Assembly: GCA_934255485.1 (NCBI GenBank)
Contig: CAKQOG010000047.1
Location: 1-11,436, forward strand
From: an uncultured Prevotellamassilia sp.
GTDB lineage: Bacteria; Bacteroidota; Bacteroidia; Bacteroidales; Bacteroidaceae
Length of the DNA stretch: 11,436 nucleotides
Direction: 5' to 3'
The position numbers and the translations under genes were made by a program. How positions within the stretch are numbered: position 1 is the stretch's first letter; the number at the start of each line of letters is the position of its first letter. Positions 4,768-11,436 of the stretch are shown in pieces. The notes under the pieces were generated by a model, which was given only the letters and a program-made list of their open reading frames with translations, was not told where the DNA came from and did no database searches.

Positions 4768-7380
4768 TTACTCTTTATTAGAGTTTTTGCGAACGTTATA
4801 AATGATGGCAAAAACAAAGAGCAACAAGATAACAGCAAGTGCAGCATAGGCCACATTGTTGGTGGTGCTAACAGATGCTGGGCGGAATGTAGCCACTACT
4901 TGGTGCTTGCCAGCAGGCACTTTGAGTGCACGAAGCACGTAGTTTACACGTCCAAATTCGGCAGGCTTTCCGTCTATTGTTACGGTCCAACCAGGATAGT
5001 ATATTTCAGAGAATACCACTACACCGCCCTTGGCACTGTTGATGGTATACTTCAGTTCATTTGTGTCGTAAGCATTGAGTGTAACAGTACCAGAGTCGAG
5101 TGGTGAGCCATCGAGTGTGGCTTTAAACTTGTTGTCTGCCACAGCTTGGTGCTTGGTGTCGAGATGCGAGAGGGCTGCCATTTCAGCATCAGCATTCTCA
5201 ACGAACGACAAGTTAGTAACAAACCATCCGTTGCCGTTGGCACGTGGATTCTCTACTACCTGATTAGCTTGTTTGCCAAAGATAAGATACTTGGTGTTGA
5301 GCATGTTGAGCACAGGAGCCACACTGTCGGCATTTACCTTTGTCATGTCGCCCTCAGCATTGTTGATAGCGTTAGCCAGTTGCTGTATCTCGTTGTTGAG
5401 TTGGCGGTCTACGAGGTCTTGATAGCGATGAAGTTTGGCTGCATGGTAGCCGCCAATGCTGTGGTGATAGTAAGATGTGGCATTGGATGTTTCGTTAAAC
5501 GGACTTCCACCCGTGCTGAGGTTAAGAACACGATAATAGCTCTTGTCTTGCAGAATGCGTGCATCGGCAGGTGTTTTAGTAAAGGTTTCTTGACGCACTG
5601 TTTCTTCGGTAAAGCTATCGTTGTTGAGGTAGCGTTTGTCAATCTGCCACATATCTACCAAGCATATTACAGCCAAAGTAGCGCAGCAAACATCGCCTCG
5701 CAGTTTATCTGAAGCGTATGCCCAAAGCACAAGTATGCCCAATATAATTACAAAGGCTGAGCGCAAGGCATCGGCCGAAAGTATGGCATGGTGCATAGAG
5801 GTAATGGCTGCCATATATTGGCCAATAAGCTCTGCTGGGAAACCAGCTTGGCGCATCATGCTGAAGGTTTCCATGTCGGATGACGAGATGCAACTGCCTG
5901 CTACACCAGGGGCAATCCATACCAATAGGCAGAAACCTAAGGTGAGAACTAATGCCACGGGTAGGCCAATCTTTTTGGTTAAAGTAGCATCTTTCCAGTG
6001 TAAAAGGTCGAAGAGACGCTTGTTCTTAGATATTTCGTAAAGACAAAGAATGGCGAGCAAAGGAATGGTAAATTCGGCAATAACGAGTGCCGAACTTACG
6101 GTGCGGAACTTGGCATAGAGCGGCATGTGGTCTATAAAAAAGTCGGTTATGCCAGGCACATTTTTGCCCCATGCAAAGAGCAAACTCAAGAGGGTGGCAG
6201 CAAGAAGTCCCCATTTAATAGGGCCTTTTACATAGAACAAACCTAAAATAAATAGGAAGCAAACAAAAGCTCCTACATACACAGGACCCACCGTAAAGGG
6301 TTGGTCGCCCCAGTAGAGCATGATGCCGGGAGGGTATGCTTGGATATTAGCTTGCTGAAGAGCTTGCTGCGTTTGACCAGCACATTGGTAAAAGTCGTCG
6401 TAGCCTTTAAGGTCTTCAACACCTTCGCGGTCGAGAATTGACGAAGAGCCACCGCCTTTATAGTCGGGGATGAGCAGGGTGAGCGTTTCGTCAATGCCGT
6501 AGCTCCACATGGTAATGTAGTCGCGGTCGAGTCCGTTGGTGGCTTGTTGCGCTTGCTGCCCGCTCTGCTTTTGTGGTGTTAGTTCGGCCTTTCCACGCAT
6601 AGACTCTTGCGCATACTGGTAGGTGTGATAGATGTTAGGAAGGTTGGCGGCAACGCCCAGTATACCCGCTATAATCAGTACGCCTGTGGCTTTAGCCCAT
6701 TTGCCTAACGACTTTTTGATGCACGCATCTACAAAGTATGCCACTACAAGCAATAGCATGACAAAGAGAAAGTAGTAGGTCATTTGCAAGTGGTTGCTTA
6801 CCACTTGAAAGGCGGTAAAAAGTGCAGTAACAGCACCGCCCCAAAGATACTTACCCCTATAGCATAGCACCAAACCAGCAATGGTGGGAGGGATAAATGC
6901 AAGGGTCATTACCTTCCAGATATGTCCGGCGGCAATAATAATGAGAAAATAAGAGGAGAACGCCCACAGAATGGAACCTAATGCAGCCAAATAGGGCTTG
7001 AAGTTGAAGGCACGCAGCAGCACATAAAAGCCTAAAAGATAGAGAAATAGGTAGCTTATGGCAGGAAACCACTTGCCTGTGCCGAGGGCATAAACCTCGG
7101 AAAGTGCATAGACGGTGTCGGTGGCACCATACGATGGAGCCGTTTGATAGGTGGGCATACCGCTGAATATAGCGTTTGACCATCGAGAGGTTTCGCCGTT
7201 GTGTGTGCTGCGAAACTCTTTTTGCTCTTGCCCTAAGCCCACAGAGGCTACAGTGTCGTGACCGCCTAACACAAGTCCTTCGCTCATAGGAGTGAAGAAA
7301 TAAACCGTGCTGACAATCAAGAAAAGCAACACAATGATAGCATCGGGTGCAGCTTTTTTTAGAATGCTTGTAAAGTTCAT
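4768..7380 (-). CDS. YfhO-family multi-spanning membrane protein
   Basis: An 870-residue protein with a first membrane segment at about 12-31, then an extracytoplasmic loop containing GGHD (39-42) and GMPTYQ (74-79). Many further hydrophobic segments follow between about 105 and 570. A large soluble C-terminal domain (about 580-835) includes the YYPGWTVTIDGKPAEF segment near 795 that is characteristic of the family, and a last membrane segment lies at about 840-862. FRTVSS at 425-430 is another family-like site. The architecture resembles GT-C-fold glycosyltransferases, and the Bacillus YfhO protein is implicated in sugar modification of lipoteichoic acid. Bacteroidetes have no teichoic acid, so the substrate here is unknown, with a lipid-linked sugar transfer at the cell envelope the most likely type of reaction. 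A Gln/Ala-rich insert (about 270-282) and a second one (337-345) sit in loops. It has its own promoter and terminator, and no neighbour clarifies its role. Confidence 0.85.
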   Translation of the reverse strand: MNFTSILKKAAPDAIIVLLFLIVSTVYFFTPMSEGLVLGGHDTVASVGLGQEQKEFRSTHNGETSRWSNAIFSGMPTYQTAPSYGATDTVYALSEVYALGTGKWFPAISYLFLYLLGFYVLLRAFNFKPYLAALGSILWAFSSYFLIIIAAGHIWKVMTLAFIPPTIAGLVLCYRGKYLWGGAVTALFTAFQVVSNHLQMTYYFLFVMLLLVVAYFVDACIKKSLGKWAKATGVLIIAGILGVAANLPNIYHTYQYAQESMRGKAELTPQKQSGQQAQQATNGLDRDYITMWSYGIDETLTLLIPDYKGGGSSSILDREGVEDLKGYDDFYQCAGQTQQALQQANIQAYPPGIMLYWGDQPFTVGPVYVGAFVCFLFILGLFYVKGPIKWGLLAATLLSLLFAWGKNVPGITDFFIDHMPLYAKFRTVSSALVIAEFTIPLLAILCLYEISKNKRLFDLLHWKDATLTKKIGLPVALVLTLGFCLLVWIAPGVAGSCISSSDMETFSMMRQAGFPAELIGQYMAAITSMHHAILSADALRSAFVIILGILVLWAYASDKLRGDVCCATLAVICLVDMWQIDKRYLNNDSFTEETVRQETFTKTPADARILQDKSYYRVLNLSTGGSPFNETSNATSYYHHSIGGYHAAKLHRYQDLVDRQLNNEIQQLANAINNAEGDMTKVNADSVAPVLNMLNTKYLIFGKQANQVVENPRANGNGWFVTNLSFVENADAEMAALSHLDTKHQAVADNKFKATLDGSPLDSGTVTLNAYDTNELKYTINSAKGGVVVFSEIYYPGWTVTIDGKPAEFGRVNYVLRALKVPAGKHQVVATFRPASVSTTNNVAYAALAVILLLFVFAIIYNVRKNSNKE

Positions 7381-7442
7381 ATTTATTGTTTTAAAGTTTT
7401 TTCTTGAAAAAATAAGTGAGCGCTTATTGCGCTATGCGTATG

Positions 7443-7450
7443 CAAAGGTA
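7443..7450 (-). promoter_or_regulatory. Likely -7 promoter element for the YfhO-family gene
   Basis: TACCTTTG on the minus strand matches the Bacteroidetes -7 consensus TAnnTTTG and lies 62 bases before the ATG at 7380. No TTTG occurs at the standard -33 distance; one lies closer (7462-7465). The leader that follows is AT-rich close to the start codon, as usual in this group, with no Shine-Dalgarno sequence. Confidence 0.5.
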
Positions 7451-7507
7451 ATTAAAAGCAACAAATGTTACTTTCGTAAGGGCTTTAATGTAAGTGGTTG
7501 TACATAA

Positions 7508-7564
7508 AATATTCCCCTTTACAATATAATTATGAGTGAATATCATATTGCAAAGGGGAATATT
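7508..7564 (-). terminator. Hairpin terminator after the AspT/YidE-type transporter
   Basis: AATATTCCCCTTT-A-CAATAT (7508-7527) pairs with ATATTG-C-AAAGGGGAATATT (7545-7564), with a single A-C mismatch and a 17-base loop. It starts about 24 bases past the transporter stop codon. The tail on the minus strand is only a short T-run, so termination may be modest; the strong stem may also protect the RNA 3-prime end. Confidence 0.65.
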
Positions 7565-7587
7565 TGTGTATGAAATGTATGTTATTT

Positions 7588-9246
7588 TTATATCCAAAAC
7601 ATCACTATTAATTGTGCTATAATCACCCTTAAAAACATACCTAAAGGGTAGACAGTGGCATAGGCAACAGAGGCTTTGTCGTTGTCGGGGAGGGAGTCAT
7701 TGACATATTCAAGTGCAATAGGGTTGGCCATAGCACCGCATAGCATGCCAGCAGTTGTGGCATAGCTCTTTTTGGCACCAACCACACTCACAATGCTCAT
7801 GATGATAACTGGCACCAAGGTGATGACCATGGCAATGCCTATCCACCACAAGGCTTTGGGTTGCATAACGGTGGCTACAAAGTCCTTGCCAGCATCAAGG
7901 CCTAAACATGCTAAATACATTGACAATCCTAACGAACGCAACATAAGGTTGGCACTGGTGGTGGTATATGCTACCATGTGAAAACGCGGACCATAAGCAC
8001 CTATCAGAATGCCCATCACAATGGGACCACCTGCTAAACCAAGCTTTACGGGATAACTCATTCCGGGAATAAAAACGGGGATGCTTCCTAACACTAATCC
8101 CAACACGATGCCGATAAAGATAGTTACCATATTTGGCTCGTCAAGGCGCTTCACCACGTTGCCAAGTTCTGTTGCCACTTGCTTGATGCTCTCGGCCTCG
8201 CCCACAACGGTTACGCGGTCGCCTATGCGCAAAGTGAGGTTGGGAGTAGCCACAAGTTGAATACCCGAACGCTGCACTCGGCTCACGTTTACGCCATGAC
8301 GTTGGCGCAAGTGGAGGTCGCCTAAGTGACGGCCATTGATGTTGGAACGGGTGATGAGAATGCGTTGCGAAATGAGCTTAGAGTCGAGTGCATTCCAATC
8401 AACATCGTTTCGGTTCCAGTTTTTATCGTCTACCTGACCAAAATAAATAGTGAGATGAGGCACTTGTTTGGCTTGTGTTATGACCAAGATGCGATCGCCT
8501 TTTTCGAGCGTTGTTTGTGCGTTAGGCAGTATAACTTTGCCTTCGCGCCATAGGCGTGATACAACGAATTTGCTCTCGTCCATGCTGCTAATCTCGCCTA
8601 ATGTATGTCCGAAGATAGCGGGGTTGCACACAAGAAATGAAGCAATGTAAGCCTCGTCTTCGCGCTCTTTTTCCTCGCTTTTCTCATGTTGCGACAGATA
8701 GCCTTTAACCATGAGTAATGCCAATATCACTCCTACCATACCAAAGGCATAGGTTACGGCACAACCCAAAGCAGCACCCGATGTGGGTTGGCCTAATTGC
8801 TTAAGTGTTTGTTGGGCAGCACCCAATGCAGGCGTGTTGGTAGTGGCTCCGCATAGCACACCAAGCATCTCCTCGAGTGGCAATAAATGTGTCCACCCCA
8901 CAACAAGGGCGAGCAATGTGCCTATTACCACTACGCCAACGCTTAGCAAATTAAGCGTGGTTCCACCTGTGCGGAATGTGCTCATAAAGCCTGGTCCTAC
9001 TTGTAGGCCTAAGGTGTAAACAAAAAGCACAAGACCAAAACTCTCGGCATAGTTGAGCATTTGACTATCTACTTGTAGCCCAATAGCTCCTGCAAGAATA
9101 CCGAAGAAAAATACGTATGTAACGCCTAAACTGATGCCTCGAAAGCGCACCTTGCTCAATGCCAAGCCTAAGGCACAAATAAGACATATAATAATAACAG
9201 CTTGTATGGCTGAAGGAGTGCAAATGGTGTCGATTAACCATTCCAT
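7588..9246 (-). CDS. AspT/YidE-type transporter (AAE family) with two RCK_C domains
   Basis: A 552-residue inner-membrane protein with the internal duplication typical of the aspartate:alanine exchanger family. The first membrane half (about 12-182) contains VGPGF (83-87) and CGATTNTPALGAA (132-144). The second half (about 374-550) contains the matching GGPIVMG (406-412) and CGAMANPIALEYV (503-515). Between them lies a cytosolic region with two TrkA-C/RCK_C regulatory domains (about 205-270 and 285-368), the second ending in LRIGDRVTVVGE. A charged stretch (188-199, rich in Glu, Lys and Arg) links membrane and cytosolic parts. Family members include AspT and the succinate exporter SucE of Corynebacterium; the substrate here cannot be read from sequence. 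The gene has its own promoter and is divergent from pckA, which makes a C4-dicarboxylate or amino acid a reasonable guess. Start ATG is well placed just before the first membrane segment. Confidence 0.87.
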   Translation of the reverse strand: MEWLIDTICTPSAIQAVIIICLICALGLALSKVRFRGISLGVTYVFFFGILAGAIGLQVDSQMLNYAESFGLVLFVYTLGLQVGPGFMSTFRTGGTTLNLLSVGVVVIGTLLALVVGWTHLLPLEEMLGVLCGATTNTPALGAAQQTLKQLGQPTSGAALGCAVTYAFGMVGVILALLMVKGYLSQHEKSEEKEREDEAYIASFLVCNPAIFGHTLGEISSMDESKFVVSRLWREGKVILPNAQTTLEKGDRILVITQAKQVPHLTIYFGQVDDKNWNRNDVDWNALDSKLISQRILITRSNINGRHLGDLHLRQRHGVNVSRVQRSGIQLVATPNLTLRIGDRVTVVGEAESIKQVATELGNVVKRLDEPNMVTIFIGIVLGLVLGSIPVFIPGMSYPVKLGLAGGPIVMGILIGAYGPRFHMVAYTTTSANLMLRSLGLSMYLACLGLDAGKDFVATVMQPKALWWIGIAMVITLVPVIIMSIVSVVGAKKSYATTAGMLCGAMANPIALEYVNDSLPDNDKASVAYATVYPLGMFLRVIIAQLIVMFWI

Positions 9247-9356
9247 GATTGATGATCAGAGTAATTATATAGTTTATAAAAATAAAGCTAATACGGGCAA
9301 TGCAGGTTAAACCAAGCTAACTGAAACAAAGCCTTGTTGCATGCGTTTTGCACAGA

Positions 9357-9387
9357 CAAAGGTAGTGCTTGATAAGGTAAAGGCAAA
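9357..9387 (-). promoter_or_regulatory. Promoter of the AspT/YidE-type transporter
   Basis: On the minus strand TTTG (9384-9387) is followed after 19 bases by TACCTTTG (9357-9364), an excellent match in sequence and spacing to the Bacteroidetes -33/-7 promoter. Transcription would begin near 9350, giving a leader of about 100 bases before the ATG at 9246. Confidence 0.75.
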
Positions 9388-9558
9388 ATAAAAAATAAAA
9401 ATATTTGGTATGCGTATAACGTAAAAAAACTATACAAACTAACATAAAATAAAGGTTGAAAAAGAAAAAACATAAGTTTTTGCTAACAGAACTTACACTT
9501 AAAGCTTTATATGCAAGATATATGCGCAAAAAGACATAAATAAAATGCGTTAAAACTT

Positions 9559-9588
9559 TTTGTTTGTAGTAACAAATTAGTACTTTTG
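9559..9588 (+). promoter_or_regulatory. pckA: Promoter of pckA
   Basis: TTTG (9559-9562) and TACTTTTG (9581-9588) are separated by 18 bases, a near-consensus Bacteroidetes promoter. The predicted start near 9594 gives a leader of about 84 bases. The stretch between this promoter and the divergent one (9388-9558) is very AT-rich and holds no other site I can name; regulators acting on both genes could bind there. Confidence 0.75.
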
Positions 9589-9590
9589 CC

Positions 9591-9630
9591 GTGGTTTAGT
9601 GCAACGTTTGCTGCGTTGTGGCTTTACCAC
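9591..9630 (+). promoter_or_regulatory. Possible hairpin at the start of the pckA leader
   Basis: GTGGT (9591-9595) can pair with ACCAC (9626-9630), and within it CAACG (9602-9606) with CGTTG (9614-9618). It lies right at the predicted 5-prime end of the mRNA, where a stem can stabilise a highly expressed transcript. The stems are short and broken by an internal loop, so this is tentative. Confidence 0.3.
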
Positions 9631-9677
9631 CTACTTATTTTAAGTAATCCATTTATATTATTAATCAATAAATCATT

Positions 9678-11282
9678 ATGGCAACATTAGATTTAACCAA
9701 GTACGGTATTACCGGTGTAACTGAGATCGTACACAACCCTTCTTACGAACAACTTTTCGAAGAAGAAACCAAGGCTGGTCTTGAAGGCTTTGAAAAGGGT
9801 CATGAAACTGAACTCGGCGCCGTTAACGTTATGACTGGTATCTACACAGGTCGTTCTCCTAAGGATAAGTTCATCGTAATGGACGAGAACTCAAAGGACA
9901 CTGTGTGGTGGAACACTCCTGAATATCCTAACGACAACAAACCTGCATCTCAAGAAGCATGGGCTGCTGTTAAGGAAATTGCTAAGAAGGAGCTCTCTAA
10001 CAAGCGTCTCTTCGTTGTCGATGGTTTCTGCGGTGCCAACAAGGAAACTCGTATGGCTGTCCGCTTCATCGTAGAGGTAGCATGGCAAGCTCACTTCGTG
10101 ACTAACATGTTCATCCGTCCTACAGCTGAAGAACTTGAAACTTTCGAACCTAACTTCATCGTATACAACGCATCTAAGGCTAAGGTTACAAACTACAAAG
10201 AACTTGGTTTGAACTCAGAAACTGCTGTTGTATTCAACATCACAAGCCGTGAGCAAGTTATCATCAACACATGGTATGGTGGTGAAATGAAGAAGGGTAT
10301 GTTCTCAATGATGAACTACTACAATCCTCTTCGTGGTATCGCTTCTATGCACTGCTCTGCTAATACCAACATGGACGAAACTAGCTCAGCTATCTTCTTC
10401 GGTCTTTCTGGTACTGGTAAGACTACTCTTTCTACCGATCCTAAGCGTAAGCTCATCGGTGACGACGAACACGGATGGGACGACAATGGTGTATTCAACT
10501 ACGAAGGTGGTTGCTATGCTAAGGTTATCAACCTTGACAAGGAAAGCGAACCCGATATCTATGGTGCAATCAAGCGCAACGCTCTTCTTGAGAACGTTTC
10601 TGTTGATGCTAATGGTAAGATCGACTTCGCAGATAAGACTGTTACAGAGAACACTCGTGTAAGCTATCCTATCTATCACATCCAAAACATCGTTAAGCCA
10701 ATCAGCAAGGGTCCTGCTGCAAAGCAAGTTATCATGCTTTCTGCTGATGCATTCGGTGTTCTTCCTCCTGTATCTATCTTAAGCTTCGAGCAAGCTCAAT
10801 ACTACTTCCTCTCTGGCTTTACTGCTAAGTTGGCTGGTACAGAGCGCGGTATCACTGAGCCTACTCCTACATTCTCAGCATGCTTCGGTCAAGCATTCCT
10901 TGAATTGCACCCAACTAAGTATGCACAAGAACTCGTTAAGAAGATGCAAGCTAATGACGCTAAGGCATACTTGGTAAACACTGGTTGGAACGGTACAGGC
11001 AAGCGTATCTCTATCCGCGATACTCGTGGTATCATCGACGCTATTCTCGATGGTTCTATCGACAAGGCTCCTACCAAGACTATTCCTTTCTTCGACTTCG
11101 TTGTTCCTACAGAACTTCCTGGTGTTGATCCTAAGATCCTCGACCCACGCGACACTTATGCTGACGCTTCTGAATGGGAAACTAAGGCTAAAGACCTCGC
11201 AGCTCGTTTCATCAAGAACTTCAAGAAGTACGAGACTAACGAAGCTGGTAAGGCTCTCGTAGCTGCTGGTCCTCAGCTCTAA
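9678..11282 (+). CDS. pckA: Phosphoenolpyruvate carboxykinase (ATP type)
   Basis: This 534-residue enzyme interconverts oxaloacetate + ATP and PEP + ADP + CO2 in the cytosol. The length is normal for the ATP-dependent family. Visible active-site parts are the substrate Arg in GRSPKDKF (58-65), the P-loop GLSGTGKTT (242-250), the metal ligands Lys206 (in GGEMKKG), His225 (in SMHCSAN) and Asp262 (in LIGDDEHGW), and Arg327 in NTRVSYP. All line up with the known E. coli residues at a constant offset of six or seven. No motif is missing. In succinate-forming Bacteroidales the enzyme is thought to run mainly toward oxaloacetate, feeding fumarate reduction. Codon choice is strongly biased (GGT, CGT, AAG, AAC, ATC, TTC), unlike the minus-strand genes nearby, which indicates very high expression. 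Start: the ATG at 9678 follows an AT-rich leader. Confidence 0.97.
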   Translation: MATLDLTKYGITGVTEIVHNPSYEQLFEEETKAGLEGFEKGHETELGAVNVMTGIYTGRSPKDKFIVMDENSKDTVWWNTPEYPNDNKPASQEAWAAVKEIAKKELSNKRLFVVDGFCGANKETRMAVRFIVEVAWQAHFVTNMFIRPTAEELETFEPNFIVYNASKAKVTNYKELGLNSETAVVFNITSREQVIINTWYGGEMKKGMFSMMNYYNPLRGIASMHCSANTNMDETSSAIFFGLSGTGKTTLSTDPKRKLIGDDEHGWDDNGVFNYEGGCYAKVINLDKESEPDIYGAIKRNALLENVSVDANGKIDFADKTVTENTRVSYPIYHIQNIVKPISKGPAAKQVIMLSADAFGVLPPVSILSFEQAQYYFLSGFTAKLAGTERGITEPTPTFSACFGQAFLELHPTKYAQELVKKMQANDAKAYLVNTGWNGTGKRISIRDTRGIIDAILDGSIDKAPTKTIPFFDFVVPTELPGVDPKILDPRDTYADASEWETKAKDLAARFIKNFKKYETNEAGKALVAAGPQL

Positions 11283-11296
11283 TTATTAGCAAAATG

Positions 11297-11342
11297 AAAG
11301 GGTTATACTCATTTTAATGTAAATGAGAGCACATAACTCTTT
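11297..11342 (+). terminator. Hairpin after pckA
   Basis: AAAGGGTTAT (11297-11306) pairs with ATAACTCTTT (11333-11342) with one G-U pair. An inner stem CTCATTT/AAATGAG extends it around the loop. It begins 15 bases past the stop codon. No good T-tract follows, so it is either a weak terminator or a 3-prime stabilising structure. Confidence 0.55.
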
Positions 11343-11365
11343 ACGTACAAAGGCGTTAATTGAAC

Positions 11366-11403
11366 TGCACCCCAAAAGTTAGACACAAAACTTTTGGGGT
11401 GCA
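11366..11403 (+). promoter_or_regulatory. Perfect 15-bp hairpin within the IS left end, just before the transposase start
   Basis: TGCACCCCAAAAGTT (11366-11380) and AACTTTTGGGGTGCA (11389-11403) are exact reverse complements with an eight-base loop. The stem includes part of the terminal inverted repeat and ends two bases before the ATG. In several insertion sequences such a structure blocks translation of transcripts that read in from outside; the same role is inferred here, relevant because pckA upstream is strongly transcribed. Confidence 0.6.
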
Positions 11404-11405
11404 TT

Positions 11406-11436
11406 ATGTATAGACGCCACAATTATGAAGAACGGC
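11406..11436 (+). CDS. IS3-family transposase OrfA, N-terminal fragment
   Basis: Ten codons are visible, reading MYRRHNYEER, before the window ends. This short, basic start directly after the IS end fits the helix-turn-helix OrfA of IS3-family elements. The fragment is too short for a domain call by itself; the identification depends on the adjacent IS end. It is truncated by the window, not by mutation. Confidence 0.55.
   Translation, partial: MYRRHNYEER

Larger units (their letters stand above)
11361..11436 (+). mobile_element. Left end of an IS3-family (IS150-like) insertion sequence, cut by the window edge
   Basis: The sequence from 11361 begins TGAACTGCACCCCAAAAGTT, closely resembling the terminal inverted repeats of the IS150 group (TGTACTGCACCC...) in the IS3 family. 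A transposase reading frame begins 45 bases inside. The right end, and so any target-site duplication, lies outside the window. The insertion lies only 78 bases past the pckA stop codon, after its hairpin, so pckA itself is intact. Confidence 0.75.

Noticed and set aside
5146..5712. 188-residue plus-strand frame opposite the YfhO-family gene
   Set aside because: It is antisense to a convincing full-length protein and has no recognisable domain or upstream signals.
5636..6040. 134-residue plus-strand frame
   Set aside because: Antisense shadow of the YfhO-family gene with no supporting features.
9288..9529. Two overlapping Phe/Leu-rich minus-strand frames upstream of the transporter
   Set aside because: They are products of AT-rich DNA and contain the transporter promoter; neither has a credible start context.
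10333..10727. Overlapping 109- and 113-residue frames inside pckA
   Set aside because: They arise from the strong codon bias of pckA in other frames; the enzyme motifs occupy the real frame.

Overview
The window looks like chromosomal DNA from a Prevotella-like member of the Bacteroidales. The coding genes are typical of the group: a BtuB/BtuG pair, a large YfhO-family membrane protein, an AspT/YidE-type transporter and an ATP-type PEP carboxykinase. Upstream regions carry Bacteroidetes-type promoter elements (TTTG / TAnnTTTG) and lack clear Shine-Dalgarno sequences. The IS end at the right edge also fits. Genus is an inference from style, not proven.

Layout: 1-1084 has no convincing gene. 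It is a repeat island holding a composite inverted repeat built from three small palindromes (10-395), a decayed copy of part of it (471-513), a 186-bp MITE-like hairpin element with 24-bp terminal inverted repeats (536-721), an orphan terminator-like hairpin (752-801) and four tandem 22-bp near-palindromic units (875-972). From 1146 to 4626, on the minus strand, lies a vitamin B12 uptake operon. In transcription order it has a promoter, a cobalamin riboswitch, a long leader ending in a hairpin next to the start, the outer-membrane TonB-dependent receptor btuB, a surface beta-propeller lipoprotein resembling btuG, and a terminator. A YfhO-family membrane protein (4768-7380, minus) and an AspT/YidE-type transporter (7588-9246, minus) follow, each with its own promoter and terminator. 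pckA (9678-11282, plus) is transcribed divergently from the transporter. The left end of an IS3-family (IS150-like) insertion sequence starts at 11361, with the first ten codons of its transposase visible.

Working together: the riboswitch should reduce btuB/btuG expression when cobalamin is plentiful. BtuG would capture B12 at the cell surface and pass it to BtuB for TonB-driven import. PEP carboxykinase in succinate-producing Bacteroidales usually works in the PEP-to-oxaloacetate direction. The divergent AspT-family transporter may move a dicarboxylate or amino acid end product, but this is only a hypothesis.

I did not find a clearly new multi-gene system. The points most worth a second look are the btuB start (no ATG or GTG available, only TTG), the leader hairpin, the palindromic tandem array, and the repeat families of the first kilobase.
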